In this document: piece by piece, positions 9,730 through 19,647 of the stretch | Layout: each line of letters opens with the position of its first letter | How positions within the stretch are numbered: position 1 is the first letter of the stretch | Source of the DNA: Bacteroidaceae bacterium | GTDB taxonomy: Bacteria; Bacteroidota; Bacteroidia; Bacteroidales; Bacteroidaceae | NCBI GenBank assembly: GCA_024398435.1 | Contig: JAKSJD010000002.1 | Coordinates: forward strand, 186,001-250,000 | Direction: 5' to 3' | DNA length: 64,000 nt | Translations under genes and position numbers: made by a program | Notes under the pieces: model-generated | The model's input: the letters and a program-made list of their open reading frames with translations, nothing else | What the model was told of the DNA's origin: nothing | The model's database searches: none

Positions 9730-11397
9730 ATGAAGACAGACATTCAGATTGCACGCGAAACTAAACTTGCGAAGATTGAAGAGATAGCAGCAAAACTGTC
9801 TATCCCAGTGGATGAAATCGAACCTTACGGACATTCAATAGCCAAGATACCAGAGCGACTTATCGATAATAAGAAGGTGGATGAGAGCAACCTCATCCTC
9901 GTCACTGCCATCACTCCTACAAAGGCAGGAATAGGCAAGACAACCGTCAGCATAGGTCTTTCCCTTGGATTGAACAAGATAGGCAAGCGAGCAGCCGTGG
10001 CACTTCGTGAGCCATCGCTCGGCCCTTGTTTCGGAATGAAGGGCGGAGCAGCAGGAGGCGGATATGCGCAGGTGCTTCCGATGGAGAAAATCAATCTCCA
10101 CTTCACGGGCGATTTCCATGCTGTCACATCGGCTCACAACATGATTGCTGCCTTGCTCGACAACTATATCTATCAGCATCGCGACGAGGGCTTTGCCCTG
10201 AAGGAAAAACTCTGGAAGCGAGTGCTCGACGTGAACGACCGCAACCTTCGCGAAATCATCACAGGCGTTGGTGCCAAAACCAACGGAGGTGTGGGCGAAA
10301 GCGGATTCGACATCACTCCTGCCAGTGAGATTATGGCAATCCTTTGCCTCACAACCGATGTCGACGACCTTCGTCGCCGAATCGACAACATACTGCTCGG
10401 AATCACCACTGAAGGCAAGCCATTCACGGTGAAGGACCTTGGAGTTGGAGGTGCCATCACAGTGCTTCTCCTCGATGCCATCCGTCCGAATCTCGTGCAG
10501 ACAACCGAACAGACACCTGCCTTCGTGCATGGAGGTCCGTTTGCCAACATAGCTCACGGTTGCAATTCAGTGCTTGCCACGAAGATGGCAATGACATTTG
10601 CCGATTATGTAGTGACCGAAGCCGGATTCGGAGCCGACCTCGGAGCAGAGAAATTCTTCGATATCAAGTGCCGAAAGGCAGGTTTGAAACCAAAGCTCAC
10701 AGTGATTGTAGCCACCACCCAAGGCCTCAAGATGCACGGAAATGTGCCGCTTGCAGAGATTTCCCAACCAAACAAGGAAGGTCTTGTGAAGGGCCTCGAC
10801 AATCTCGACCGCCACATTGCCAACCTGCGGAAGTTTGGTCAGTCAGTGGTCGTAGCCTTCAATCGATTTGCGTCTGATACTGATGAGGAACTCACCATCG
10901 TTCGCCATCATTGCGAGAAACTCGGAGTGGGCTTTGCCATCAACAACGCCTTCCTCGAAGGAGGTGAGGGAGCAACAGAACTGGCTCAAATCGTGGTCGA
11001 CACTATCGAACACAATCCATCCAAGCCATTGCATTATGCCTACGACGACAGCGACGATGTGAAGACAAAGATAGAGAAAATCTGCTACGAAATCTATGGT
11101 GCCGCCTCTGTAAGCTATGCAAAGCCAGTGGAGAAGATGCTCCGCCGAATCGACGAAATGGGATGCCAGCACTTCCCTGTGTGCATTGCCAAAACTCAGT
11201 TCTCATTCTCTGCCGACCAAACGAAATACGGAGTTCCGACAGGTTTCGACATCCATATCCGCGACCTCGTAATCAACACGGGAGCCGAGATGATTGTGGC
11301 CATTGCAGGCGATATCATGCGCATGCCAGGTCTTTCGCGTTCGCCACAGGCAGAGCGAATCGACCTCGTAGACGGACAGATCGACGGATTGAGCTAA
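9730..11397 (+). CDS. fhs: Formate--tetrahydrofolate ligase
   Basis: A 555-residue ATP-dependent ligase that makes 10-formyl-tetrahydrofolate from formate and THF, feeding purine synthesis and one-carbon metabolism. The P-loop reads '[20 protein letters not shown]' (about 56-75); the family-typical '[19 protein letters not shown]' follows. Length is normal. Its product is used in the purine pathway to which purL in this window belongs. It is followed after 16 nt by a GH43-like gene with no obvious functional link. It has its own promoter. Confidence 0.98.
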   Translation: MKTDIQIARETKLAKIEEIAAKLSIPVDEIEPYGHSIAKIPERLIDNKKVDESNLILVTAITPTKAGIGKTTVSIGLSLGLNKIGKRAAVALREPSLGPCFGMKGGAAGGGYAQVLPMEKINLHFTGDFHAVTSAHNMIAALLDNYIYQHRDEGFALKEKLWKRVLDVNDRNLREIITGVGAKTNGGVGESGFDITPASEIMAILCLTTDVDDLRRRIDNILLGITTEGKPFTVKDLGVGGAITVLLLDAIRPNLVQTTEQTPAFVHGGPFANIAHGCNSVLATKMAMTFADYVVTEAGFGADLGAEKFFDIKCRKAGLKPKLTVIVATTQGLKMHGNVPLAEISQPNKEGLVKGLDNLDRHIANLRKFGQSVVVAFNRFASDTDEELTIVRHHCEKLGVGFAINNAFLEGGEGATELAQIVVDTIEHNPSKPLHYAYDDSDDVKTKIEKICYEIYGAASVSYAKPVEKMLRRIDEMGCQHFPVCIAKTQFSFSADQTKYGVPTGFDIHIRDLVINTGAEMIVAIAGDIMRMPGLSRSPQAERIDLVDGQIDGLS

Positions 11398-11413
11398 TTA
11401 AAACCCTTAAAAT

Positions 11414-12460
11414 ATGAGCCGAATCAATCAAGCAATCCTTGTGTGCCTTGTGTCACTTATTCCAGTGTGTGCAAATGCCAAGAAAAAGCATAAGATGCCA
11501 AAGGAGAAAGACCTTGTGGCATATCTGATGGTGTATCATAAAGACGAAGACCATGGGCTCCACATGGCCGTTTCGCGCGATGGCTACACGTTCACGGCAC
11601 TCCGAGGTGATAAGCCGATATTTGCCGGCGACACGATAGCCGAGCAACGCGGAATCCGCGACCCTTACATCTTCCGAAGTCCCGACGGAGGCATCTGCGT
11701 GGCAATGACCGACCTTCATGTCTTTGGTCAGCGGGCAGGACGAACCACCCAGTGGGAGCGCGACGGCGACAAGTATGGATGGGGCAACAACCGCGGCCTT
11801 GTACTGATGAAATCGTTCGACCTTGTCAATTGGACACGCGCCAACATCGACTTCACGAAGATAGGTCCCGAATTTGCCGAAACCGGTTGCGTATGGGCCC
11901 CTGAAATGATTTATGATGAGCAGAAGAAAGCCATCATGCTCTACTATACAACCCGCATCGGCAATGGGCCAAACACCTTGAGCTACGTGTATGTAAACGA
12001 TGAATTCACGGCTCTAACGTCAGTGCCTCAGGACCTTTTCCATGCTCCAAATATGGCATACAACGTGATTGACGGCGACATTGTGAAAGTAGGCGATAAA
12101 TACCATCTCCACTATGTTTCCCACGAAAAGGGAGCAACCGTGAAGCATGCCGTTTCCGACCATCTCACCTATGGCTATGTGCGCGACGAAAACTACAACG
12201 ATGGCGAAAAAAACAGTCATGAAGCTCCTAACTGCTGGAAGCGAAACGGGGAGGAAAAGTGGGTAGTGATGTACGATGTGTTCGGAATTCGTCCTGCTAA
12301 CTTCGGTTTTACCGAAACCTCCGACTTCGTTCACTACAATCCGATAGGCAGATTCAACGAAGGAGTGATGAAAACCACCAATTTCCGCTCTCCAAAGCAT
12401 GGTGCAGTGATTTCAATCACGGCAAAAGAGGCTGATTTCCTTCTCAACTACTACAAATAA
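11414..12460 (+). CDS. Secreted glycoside hydrolase, GH43-like
   Basis: A 348-residue protein with a signal peptide (to about residue 22, ANA) and a five-bladed beta-propeller of GH43 type. Visible motifs: 'GIRDPYIFRSPDGG' (about 76-89, carrying the putative catalytic base Asp), 'WAPEMIYDEQ' (about 159-168), a feature shared by GH43 arabinosidases/xylosidases. Likely cleaves arabinofuranosyl or xylosyl residues from plant polysaccharide; exact substrate cannot be assigned. It lies 16 nt behind fhs and probably shares its transcript. Confidence 0.8.
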   Translation: MSRINQAILVCLVSLIPVCANAKKKHKMPKEKDLVAYLMVYHKDEDHGLHMAVSRDGYTFTALRGDKPIFAGDTIAEQRGIRDPYIFRSPDGGICVAMTDLHVFGQRAGRTTQWERDGDKYGWGNNRGLVLMKSFDLVNWTRANIDFTKIGPEFAETGCVWAPEMIYDEQKKAIMLYYTTRIGNGPNTLSYVYVNDEFTALTSVPQDLFHAPNMAYNVIDGDIVKVGDKYHLHYVSHEKGATVKHAVSDHLTYGYVRDENYNDGEKNSHEAPNCWKRNGEEKWVVMYDVFGIRPANFGFTETSDFVHYNPIGRFNEGVMKTTNFRSPKHGAVISITAKEADFLLNYYK

Positions 12461-12879
12461 TCGCATCATTCGGCAGAAAAAAATCTGATTTCCCATATGT
12501 TTTCGGTGTAAAAGTGTAAACTTTTTCTATACACCAGTGTGGTCAAAACCCCGATGAAATCGCGGTTTTTGGCACTTTTTCATACGAACTCATCGACTGT
12601 GAGATTTTGCCTCACGCAGAGGCGCACCTTGGCGCACTCCTTTCGAACCACGCTATGTCAGAATCTGAAGAAAAGTGTATAAACAAGTTTTCAACTTTTA
12701 TCGTCAAAGGTTAACGTTGCTCGTTATCGTTAAGGTTAGCGTTGTTCGTTGTACGTTGAATCGATGTTATTCGTGTTAAAAAAAACAACTGATTTTTTGT
12801 ATCGTGTATTTGATGTTCTCCAACTGCTATTTTCTTTGTCTTCTGATAATCAGGCAGTTATGAAACGTGCTTCAAAAAA

Positions 12880-13019
12880 GTGTGACAGTTGTGACAGTGC
12901 TTCAGTTAAAAATGAGCTATATGTTGAAGAAAATTTTTATTTATATATATATATATAAATAAACTTCTATTTTGAATAACGGCTTAAAAATAACTGAAGC
13001 ACTGTGACAACTGTCACAC
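12880..13019. repeat. Long inverted repeat with AT-rich loop
   Basis: A 29-nt arm at 12880-12908 (starting GTGTGACAGTTGTGACAG) pairs with 12991-13019 with a single mismatch. The 82-nt loop is almost pure A/T. Each arm contains a direct TGTGACAG repeat. The layout parallels the element at 25417-25747. Confidence 0.85.
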
Positions 13020-13129
13020 CTTATGTTTTAAAGCATTTTTTGGGGGGTGCATTTTTGCAATCCCGACTTTGCAAAACATGCCCTATGAGAAGAAAAAATT
13101 ATAAATATTTAAAATATTTATAAAAATGT

Positions 13130-13160
13130 TTGGCAGTGTCAGAAAATCTTCGTAACTTTG
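13130..13160 (+). promoter_or_regulatory. Orphan Bacteroidetes promoter
   Basis: TTG (13130-13132), 20 nt, TAACTTTG (13153-13160), followed by CACC exactly as in the gmd promoter. No credible ORF lies directly downstream; the only long frame begins at 13165, at or before the predicted start of transcription. Confidence 0.7.
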
Positions 13161-13165
13161 CACCG

Positions 13166-13455
13166 TGAACGAAAAACACAGCAAGCCGCAACCTCGTGAA
13201 CCGCTAAACTCCGGTCCATTGTTAGCAAGAAACGTCCTCTCGAACCGCGAAACTCGCCCCACAACATTGCGAGTGATGCCCCTAAGTTCCACTTTCTTTT
13301 CCACTATATATACAGCTGCCTTTGTGCGCTGCCCGCCTGTCATGGCAAAGCGTTACTTGACTTATTGTTACAACCGAGGAAATGATTATCCCAGCGGTCT
13401 TTTCTCGCGAGATAGGCTGCACTCGGAAGTAAAAATAAAAGTTTTTATAACTTTT
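13166..13455 (+). ncRNA. Candidate non-coding RNA upstream of gmd
   Basis: About 290 nt between the orphan promoter and an AT-only hairpin with T-run (TAAAAA/TTTTTA near 13433-13452). The region is more G/C-rich than the flanks and includes a CCGAG...CTCGG stem (about 13374-13426). I could not match it to 6S, tmRNA, RNase P or SRP RNA. Boundaries and RNA nature are inferred. Confidence 0.35.
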
Positions 13456-13458
13456 CTT

Positions 13459-13488
13459 TTGTAATTCGCTCGATTTGCACTATCTTTG
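13459..13488 (+). promoter_or_regulatory. gmd promoter
   Basis: TTG (13459-13461), 19 nt, TATCTTTG (13481-13488). Transcription would start near 13495, leaving a leader of about 12 nt before the ATG at 13507, which rules out the upstream TTG start at 13486. Confidence 0.85.
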
Positions 13489-13506
13489 CACCAAAATTCG
13501 AAAGAG

Positions 13507-14601
13507 ATGAAAAGAAATGTAGCTTTAATCACTGGCGTAACAGGTCAGGACGGCAGTTATCTGTCGGAACTTTTGTTGGAAAAAGGTTATGAAGTGCACG
13601 GAATAATCCGCCGCAGCAGTGTCGACTATCGTGAGCGCATTGCCCACCTTGAAGGTCGTGATGGTTTCCACCTCCACTATGGAGATATGGGCGACTCAAT
13701 GTCGATTCTGCAAGTAGTAGGAAAAGTTCGCCCAACCGAGATATACAATTTGGCAGCACAGAGCCACGTGCAGGTAAGTTTCGACTCTCCTGAATTCACG
13801 GCCGACGTAGATGCCACCGGTGTGCTCCGCGTGTTGGAGGCAGTTCGCCTCTGTGGCTTGGCCGACACATGCCGCATCTATCAGGCATCGACAAGCGAAT
13901 TGTATGGCAAGGTGGAGGAAGTGCCGCAAAACGAGAAGACACCTTTCCATCCATACAGCCCCTATGCAGTGGCAAAGCTCTATGGATTCTGGATTGTGAA
14001 GGAATATCGCGAGGCATATAATATGTATTGCTGCTCAGGCATCCTCTTCAATCATGAGAGTGAGCGCCGAGGCGAGACATTCGTGACACGCAAAATCACT
14101 CTTGCGGCTGCCCGCATCGCACAGGGCAAGCAGGACAAGCTCTATCTCGGCAACCTCAGCAGTTTGCGCGACTGGGGATATGCGAAGGACTATGTGGAGT
14201 GTATGTGGCTCATCCTGCAGCAAGACAAGCCAGAGGATTACGTGATTGCCACCGGAGTGCAACACAGTGTGCGCGAATTCTGCTACTATGCCTTCAAGCA
14301 CGTCGGAATCGAACTCGAATTCACGGGTGAGGGAATCGACGAGAAGGGTATCGACAAGGCCACCGGCAGAGTGCTGGTTGAGGTAAGTCCTGATTTCTTC
14401 CGTCCGACGGATGTTGTCAACCTCTGGGGCGACCCAACGAAGGCAAAGAATAAGCTTGGCTGGAATCCATCGAAGACAAGTTTCGAGGATTTGGTACGCA
14501 TCATGGTTGAGCACGATATGGCTAAGGTGGCAGCCGACAAGGCAGCCGATCATGTTCGCACCAACTTGGCCGAATATCTCGAGAAGGGAATTGTGAAGTA
14601 A
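13507..14601 (+). CDS. gmd: GDP-mannose 4,6-dehydratase
   Basis: A 364-residue short-chain dehydrogenase that converts GDP-mannose to GDP-4-keto-6-deoxymannose, the first step to GDP-L-fucose. NADP-binding motif '[10 protein letters not shown]' (about 10-19), the SDR catalytic region with 'STSELYGK' and YSPYAVAK (Tyr/Lys), and the family motif '[16 protein letters not shown]' are all present. The start is set by the promoter: the frame could be extended 7 codons but those precede transcription. Followed by fcl, so the pair makes GDP-fucose for capsule, LPS or glycoprotein fucosylation. Confidence 0.97.
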   Translation: MKRNVALITGVTGQDGSYLSELLLEKGYEVHGIIRRSSVDYRERIAHLEGRDGFHLHYGDMGDSMSILQVVGKVRPTEIYNLAAQSHVQVSFDSPEFTADVDATGVLRVLEAVRLCGLADTCRIYQASTSELYGKVEEVPQNEKTPFHPYSPYAVAKLYGFWIVKEYREAYNMYCCSGILFNHESERRGETFVTRKITLAAARIAQGKQDKLYLGNLSSLRDWGYAKDYVECMWLILQQDKPEDYVIATGVQHSVREFCYYAFKHVGIELEFTGEGIDEKGIDKATGRVLVEVSPDFFRPTDVVNLWGDPTKAKNKLGWNPSKTSFEDLVRIMVEHDMAKVAADKAADHVRTNLAEYLEKGIVK

Positions 14602-14611
14602 AGGGCTCAAA

Positions 14612-14641
14612 GTTCCCCTCTTATCCCCCCAAAGGGGGAAG
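14612..14641. repeat. C/G-run hairpin in gmd-fcl spacer
   Basis: TTCCCCTC followed by CCCCCC and GGGGGAA forms a short hairpin, one of several such small elements in spacers of this window (also near 2803, 24788, 27792, 47434, 51834 and 51960). Confidence 0.5.
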
Positions 14642-14668
14642 ATTGGAAAATAAAGAAAAATTGTAAAT

Positions 14669-15610
14669 ATGGAACTTGATTCAAAAATATATGTTGCTGG
14701 CCACAGAGGTATGGTAGGAAGTGCCATCGTCAGAGAACTGAAACGCCAGGGATACAATAACATAATTACGCGAACACATAAGGAACTCGACCTGTGCCGA
14801 CAGGACGAGGTGGAGAAATTCTTCGCGACGGAAAAACCCGACTATGTGTTCCTCGCAGCAGCAAAAGTAGGCGGAATCGTAGCCAATCAAAGTGCATTGG
14901 CCGACTTCATGTATGACAACATGATTCTCGAAATGAATGTTATCAACGCAGCATGGAAGAATGGTTGCAAGAAACTCGAATTCCTCGGCAGTTCGTGCAT
15001 CTATCCACGCATGGCCGAACAACCAATGAAGGAGAGTTGCCTCCTCACCGGCGAACTCGAGAAAACCAACGAAGCCTATGCCTTGGCCAAGATTTCAGGA
15101 TTGAAATACTGCGAATTCCTCAATCGACAGTATGGCACCGACTACATCAGCGTGATGCCAACCAACCTGTATGGCCCTAACGACAACTACCACCCAACCC
15201 ACAGCCACGTGCTCCCGGCTCTTATCCGCCGATTCCACGAAGCAAAAGTGGCAGGTCAGCCAGAGGTAGTGTGCTGGGGCGACGGAAGTCCGCTCCGCGA
15301 ATTCCTCTATGTCGACGACCTCGCAAACCTCTGCGTGTTCCTCATGAACAACTATAGCGGAAACGAAACCGTGAATGCAGGTACTGGCAAGGAACTCACC
15401 ATCAAGGAACTTTCCGAACTCACAGCCAAGGTGGTCGGTTATGAAGGCCGAATCGTGTGGGACACTACAAAGCCAAACGGAACCCCTCGAAAATTGCTCG
15501 ACGTGTCGAAAGCCACTAATCTGGGTTGGACATACCGCACCGAACTCGAAGACGGAATCCGCCTTGCCTACGAAGACTTCCTCAACAATCCGATGAGGGC
15601 AGAGAGGTAG
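14669..15610 (+). CDS. fcl: GDP-L-fucose synthase
   Basis: A 313-residue epimerase/reductase that turns GDP-4-keto-6-deoxymannose into GDP-L-fucose. The Rossmann motif is '[17 protein letters not shown]' (about 8-24); catalytic Ser/Tyr/Lys lie in 'LGSSCIYPR' and NEAYALAK; the later '[11 protein letters not shown]' is typical. It follows gmd by 67 nt and completes the two-step pathway. Length is normal. Confidence 0.97.
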   Translation: MELDSKIYVAGHRGMVGSAIVRELKRQGYNNIITRTHKELDLCRQDEVEKFFATEKPDYVFLAAAKVGGIVANQSALADFMYDNMILEMNVINAAWKNGCKKLEFLGSSCIYPRMAEQPMKESCLLTGELEKTNEAYALAKISGLKYCEFLNRQYGTDYISVMPTNLYGPNDNYHPTHSHVLPALIRRFHEAKVAGQPEVVCWGDGSPLREFLYVDDLANLCVFLMNNYSGNETVNAGTGKELTIKELSELTAKVVGYEGRIVWDTTKPNGTPRKLLDVSKATNLGWTYRTELEDGIRLAYEDFLNNPMRAER

Positions 15611-15658
15611 TTTTTTTTGCAGGGAAACGAATAAAAGCAAAAAAATACATTATATATA

Positions 15659-16300
15659 ATGGGACTTAAGAAATATTTCACAGGTAAGACGGGAGTTGTG
15701 TTCTGGGTGAACCTCCTCTTGGCAGTGGCAGTGCTCGTAGCCATACCAACCATCCTGTTCAACACTTTGGATGCCTACACCAATCATGGCGAAAAGAGCA
15801 GTGTGCCTTCAGTCATCGGAATGAACTCGTTTGAGGCAGAGAGCGTGCTCGACGGAAAGGGATTCGTGGCAGTAGTGACCGACTCCATCTACCGCAAGGG
15901 CGCAAAGCCAGGAGCAGTGCTCGACCAAGTGCCAAAGGCAGGAGCCCTGATAAAGCGAGGACGACTCATCTACCTTACCGTCAATCTCAACGGCGAACCA
16001 CTCGTACGCATGCCAGATATCAATGTATCGCTCCGCGAGGCAGAAGTGCTGCTCAAGGCTCTCGGCTTTAAGCTCACAGCTCCTAAATATGTGGAAGGCG
16101 AATACAAGGACCTCGTGCTCGAGGTGCGCCAAGGCAACCGCAAAATCAGAAAAGGCGAGATGGTTTCACGCGAAAGAGCTCTCACTATCTATGTCGGTGC
16201 CGGAGAAGAGGAAAACGACTCTATCTTCTTTGCCGACAGCTTGAGCGATTTCCAATACGACGAGAACATTAGCGAAAGCAATTTTGACGTTCAACTTTGA
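15659..16300 (+). CDS. Membrane-anchored PASTA domain protein
   Basis: A 213-residue protein with one N-terminal membrane helix (about residues 15-39) and then at least two PASTA-like repeats (about 47-110 and 115-185), each with 'D'V..QVPKAG'-type spacing as in 'GAVLDQVPKAGALIKRGR'. PASTA domains are linked to peptidoglycan sensing. In Bacteroidetes this gene regularly sits ahead of rluD and ddl, suggesting a cell-wall role. There is no kinase domain. Its stop overlaps the next start (TGATG), so the two are coupled. Confidence 0.85.
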   Translation: MGLKKYFTGKTGVVFWVNLLLAVAVLVAIPTILFNTLDAYTNHGEKSSVPSVIGMNSFEAESVLDGKGFVAVVTDSIYRKGAKPGAVLDQVPKAGALIKRGRLIYLTVNLNGEPLVRMPDINVSLREAEVLLKALGFKLTAPKYVEGEYKDLVLEVRQGNRKIRKGEMVSRERALTIYVGAGEEENDSIFFADSLSDFQYDENISESNFDVQL

Positions 16301-17376
16301 TGGAAGAGGAACTGCACCCAATAGATGATGAATACCTCGACATAGAAGCCGAGGACGAGGATGAGGAATCCACCCAACTGTATGAGCACTACCGAATAGT
16401 GGCCGACAGCAAGCAAGGCGCGATGAGAGTCGATAAGTTTATCATCGTGCATCTTGCCCACACTTCGCGCAATCGCATACAGAAGGCGGCCGATGCCGGT
16501 TTCATCCTTTGCAACGACAAACCGGTGAAGCGCAGCTATAAGGTCAAGCCGTTCGACGTTATCAAGATAATGCTCGACCGTCCTCACTACGTCAACTCCA
16601 TCATCCCAGAGGATATCCCAATCGAAATCGTTTACGAAGACGACGACGTAATCGTTGTGAACAAGCAACCAGGACTTGTGGTGCATCCCGGACACGGCAA
16701 CTGGCGAGGCACGTTGCTCAACGCCTTGGCTTGGCACCTCAAGGACCAACCCGAATTCGACCTCAACAGCCCTGAAATCGGACTTGTCCACCGCATCGAC
16801 AAGGATACAAGCGGATTGCTCGTTGTGGCTAAGACAGCTTATGCCAAAACCCACCTCGGGCTTCAGTTCTTCAACAAGACAACGAAACGCGAATACAATG
16901 CCCTCGTATGGGGCAATATCGACGAAGCAGAAGGACGAATCGAAGGCAACATAGCTCGCAATCCAAAGGATCGACTCCAGATGGCGGTGTTCCCACCCGA
17001 TAGCGAAATAGGCAAACATGCCGTCACACATTACTATCCAATCGAACGATTCGGCTATGTGACACTCGTGAAGTGCATACTCGAAACGGGACGCACCCAC
17101 CAAATACGTGCTCACATGAAGCATATCGGCCACATCCTCTTCAACGACGAACGCTATGGAGGCGACCAGATTCTCAAAGGTACCACCTTCAGCAAGTACA
17201 AGCAGTTTGTGGAGAATTGCTTCAAGATTTGCCCTCGTCAGGCACTCCATGCCAAAACCCTCGGATTCGTTCATCCACGAACTGGCAAGGAAATGATGTT
17301 CTCTTCCGAACTGCCATCCGACATGCAGTCGCTCATAGAGAAGTGGAGAGGATACATCCAATCAAGAGAAGAATAG
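16300..17376 (+). CDS. RluA-family 23S rRNA pseudouridine synthase (RluD-like)
   Basis: A 358-residue RNA-modifying enzyme. An acidic N-terminal extension (about 1-35) precedes an S4 RNA-binding domain (about 40-95) and the catalytic domain. The catalytic Asp lies in 'GLVHRIDKDTSGLLVVAK' (about 163-180); 'ETGRTHQIRAHMKHIG' is the other signature. RluD pseudouridylates helix 69 of 23S rRNA. The ATG at 16300 overlaps the PASTA stop by 1 nt; a TTG one codon earlier is less likely. Confidence 0.93.
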   Translation: MEEELHPIDDEYLDIEAEDEDEESTQLYEHYRIVADSKQGAMRVDKFIIVHLAHTSRNRIQKAADAGFILCNDKPVKRSYKVKPFDVIKIMLDRPHYVNSIIPEDIPIEIVYEDDDVIVVNKQPGLVVHPGHGNWRGTLLNALAWHLKDQPEFDLNSPEIGLVHRIDKDTSGLLVVAKTAYAKTHLGLQFFNKTTKREYNALVWGNIDEAEGRIEGNIARNPKDRLQMAVFPPDSEIGKHAVTHYYPIERFGYVTLVKCILETGRTHQIRAHMKHIGHILFNDERYGGDQILKGTTFSKYKQFVENCFKICPRQALHAKTLGFVHPRTGKEMMFSSELPSDMQSLIEKWRGYIQSREE

Positions 17377-17402
17377 ACATACAATCATACATATACCAAA
17401 TA

Positions 17403-18395
17403 ATGGAAAAGAAAGTAATTGCAATCATTGCAGGAGGAGATTCCTCCGAACATGATGTCTCGATGCGTAGCGCTGCAGGCATCGATTCATGGCTCGATAG
17501 AAGCAGATACACAGTTTACACCATAGAAATCCGAGGACTTAATTGGGAAGCTCATCTTTCGGATGGCACAAAGGCCGAGGTCAACCGCCACGACTTCTCA
17601 TTCGTCGATGGTGGAAAGAAGATAATCCCTGATTTCGCTTATATCACGATTCACGGAACTCCAGGCGAAAACGGAATCCTTCAAGGATATTTCGACCTTC
17701 TCCACATCCCTTATTCTTCGTGCAACCTCCTTGTGGCTGCAATGACATTCGATAAGTTCACCCTCAATCAATATCTCAAGGGATTCGGAGTGAAGATATC
17801 AGAGTCAATACTCCTTCGCAAGAATCAGACAATCAGCGAGAAAGAGGTGGTAGAGCGCCTTGGATTACCTTGCTTTATCAAGCCAAACGGAGCTGGAAGC
17901 AGTTTTGGAGTGACTCGCTGCAAGGCAGAATCCGACATAAAGGAAGCCATCGATAAGGCTCGCGAAGAATGCGACGACGTGATGATTGAAGCCGAACTGA
18001 AAGGTACCGAGATTGCCAATGGTGTGTACAAGAAACTCAATGGCGAAGTGTATGTACTCCCAATCACAGAGGTTGTGAGCGAGAACGAATTCTTCGACTA
18101 CGGTGCAAAATACAACGGACAAGTGGAGGAAATCACTCCTGCACGCCTTTCCGACGACACTACTTCACGCGTGAAAGCTCTCACAAAAGCCATCTACACC
18201 ATCCTCGGAGGTAGCGGCATCATGCGTGTCGACTACATTATCACTAAGGACGGCGAGAAGGACATCATCAACTTGCTCGAAATCAATGCCACTCCAGGTA
18301 TGACTGCCACTTCGTTCATCCCTCAACAGGCACGTGCCGATGGACTTGAGATGAAGGACATCCTCACCGAAGTGATTGAAGGTAAGTTTCAGTAA
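17403..18395 (+). CDS. ddl: D-alanine--D-alanine ligase
   Basis: A 330-residue ATP-grasp ligase that joins two D-alanines for peptidoglycan precursors. It begins 'KKVIAIIAGGDSSEHDVS' with the family's GG-SxEH motif (about 11-17); 'LPCFIKPNGAGSSFGV' is the ATP-grasp loop and 'LLEINATPGMT' the metal-binding end. The ATG at 17403 is chosen because the frame further upstream is read out of frame from rluD and lacks family similarity. It lies 26 nt behind the RluD-type gene. Confidence 0.97.
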   Translation: MEKKVIAIIAGGDSSEHDVSMRSAAGIDSWLDRSRYTVYTIEIRGLNWEAHLSDGTKAEVNRHDFSFVDGGKKIIPDFAYITIHGTPGENGILQGYFDLLHIPYSSCNLLVAAMTFDKFTLNQYLKGFGVKISESILLRKNQTISEKEVVERLGLPCFIKPNGAGSSFGVTRCKAESDIKEAIDKAREECDDVMIEAELKGTEIANGVYKKLNGEVYVLPITEVVSENEFFDYGAKYNGQVEEITPARLSDDTTSRVKALTKAIYTILGGSGIMRVDYIITKDGEKDIINLLEINATPGMTATSFIPQQARADGLEMKDILTEVIEGKFQ

Positions 18396-18402
18396 ATTGG
18401 TT

Positions 18403-18445
18403 TTCTAGAGTTCCTGGATTCCCTAGAGCTCCTAGGGCTCTAGAT
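18403..18445. repeat. Imperfect palindrome in ddl-acyltransferase spacer
   Basis: TCTAGAGTTCC... and ...CTAGGGCTCTAGA form a stem of about 10 pairs (two G-T), with a central GAGCTC. It lacks a T-run, so it may slow but not stop transcription. Confidence 0.45.
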
Positions 18446-18460
18446 CTTTATAATATAAAT

Positions 18461-19636
18461 ATGACAGATATTCACGAATTTGACGGCATACGTCCGTTTC
18501 TTCCCGAAGAACTGCCGGAAGTGTATGAACGACTGATAGCCGACCCACGCTTTGAGGAGGCAATGCAGTTCGTTTTTCCCGACACACCATACGAGCAAGT
18601 GGCACAACTGATGCGCTCTTGTCCTACCAATTATGAATTCCAGAAGCGATGCGTTTATCCAATGCTTAAGCAATTGCTCGTGAAGGCAAGCAAAGGCCTT
18701 ACATCCGATTTCAGCAATATCACAGGCAATGGCTACACATTCGTTTCAAACCATAGAGACATCGTTCTCGATTCGGCTCTGCTCGACGTGACACTCGTCG
18801 ACCAAGAACTCGACACTGTGGAAATTGCAATCGGCGATAACCTCCTCATCTACCCTTGGATAAAAGACCTCGTAAGGGTGAACCGTTCGTTCATCGTTCA
18901 GCGTGCACTCACAATGCGCCAGATGCTTATGGCTTCTGCCAAGATGTCGAAATACATGCACTATGTAGTGGGTGAGAAGGGTGGAAACATTTGGATTGCA
19001 CAACGCGAAGGCCGTGCAAAGGACAGCAACGACCGTACTCAGGACAGTGTGTTGAAGATGCTTGCAATGGGAGGCGAAGGCGACTTGATAAGTCGATTGA
19101 AGGACCTTCATATCGTACCTCTTGCAATCTCCTACGAATTCGACCCTTGCGACTACCTCAAAGCAGAGGAATTCCAGAACAAGCGCGATATTGAGGATTT
19201 CAAGAAGAGCAAGCAAGACGACCTCGACAATATGCGTACAGGCATATTCGGCTATAAAGGTCATATTCACTATCATGCTGCTCCTTGCATCAACGAATGG
19301 CTCGACACCATCGACCCCGAAACTCCAAAATCAGAGATTTTCCACCTTGTGGCTCAGCATATCGATGAGCAAATCCATGCTCACTACCGCCTTTATCCAG
19401 GCAATCTCGTAGCACTTCAGATGTTGGCAGAGAGGTGGCCAGATGCAGTGGAAGGTGTTGATTTGAAGGAATTGGCAAAGCGTGTTGAGGTTTCTGAAGC
19501 CGACCGCCAGGCATTCCTTGGCTATATAATGCATCAAACGGAACAAATCAAGATAGAAAATCCTGACAACGAGTTCCTTCTCAATCGATTGCTCACAATG
19601 TATGCTTTCCCAGCTATCAATCAGTTGAGAAACTAA
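18461..19636 (+). CDS. PlsC-type acyltransferase
   Basis: A 391-residue glycerophosphate-type acyltransferase. Motif I is 'VSNHRDIVLDS' (about 97-107, the H-x4-D catalytic pair) and the 'AQREGRAKDSND' segment (about 185-196) carries the phosphate-binding EGR. It is longer than PlsC (about 240), with extra N- and C-terminal regions, as in the Bacteroidetes proteins found next to ddl. Probably transfers acyl groups in phospholipid or aminolipid synthesis at the inner membrane; the acceptor is not certain. Confidence 0.85.
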   Translation: MTDIHEFDGIRPFLPEELPEVYERLIADPRFEEAMQFVFPDTPYEQVAQLMRSCPTNYEFQKRCVYPMLKQLLVKASKGLTSDFSNITGNGYTFVSNHRDIVLDSALLDVTLVDQELDTVEIAIGDNLLIYPWIKDLVRVNRSFIVQRALTMRQMLMASAKMSKYMHYVVGEKGGNIWIAQREGRAKDSNDRTQDSVLKMLAMGGEGDLISRLKDLHIVPLAISYEFDPCDYLKAEEFQNKRDIEDFKKSKQDDLDNMRTGIFGYKGHIHYHAAPCINEWLDTIDPETPKSEIFHLVAQHIDEQIHAHYRLYPGNLVALQMLAERWPDAVEGVDLKELAKRVEVSEADRQAFLGYIMHQTEQIKIENPDNEFLLNRLLTMYAFPAINQLRN

Positions 19637-19647
19637 AATATAAAAGG

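Larger units (their letters stand above)
12461..13506. other. Gene-free spacer (about 1.05 kb)
   Basis: No convincing protein gene on either strand. It contains an inverted-repeat element (12880-13019), an orphan Bacteroidetes promoter with about 300 nt of possible transcript (13130-13460), and the gmd promoter. The rest, 12461-12879, shows nothing I can name beyond GTTAACGTTG-type short repeats near 12708-12758. Confidence 0.7.

Noticed and set aside
13165-13464. A 99-codon plus-strand frame beginning with GTG
   Set aside because: It would start at or before the predicted transcription start, and its composition (many Ser, Pro, Arg) is unlike genes here. The spacer is better viewed as possible RNA.
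16291-17361. A 356-codon minus-strand frame opposite rluD
   Set aside because: Antisense shadow; the plus-strand frame holds all RluD motifs.
17073-17402. N-terminal extension of ddl
   Set aside because: These codons are read out of frame from the RluD-type gene and do not resemble any ligase; the family start is at 17403.
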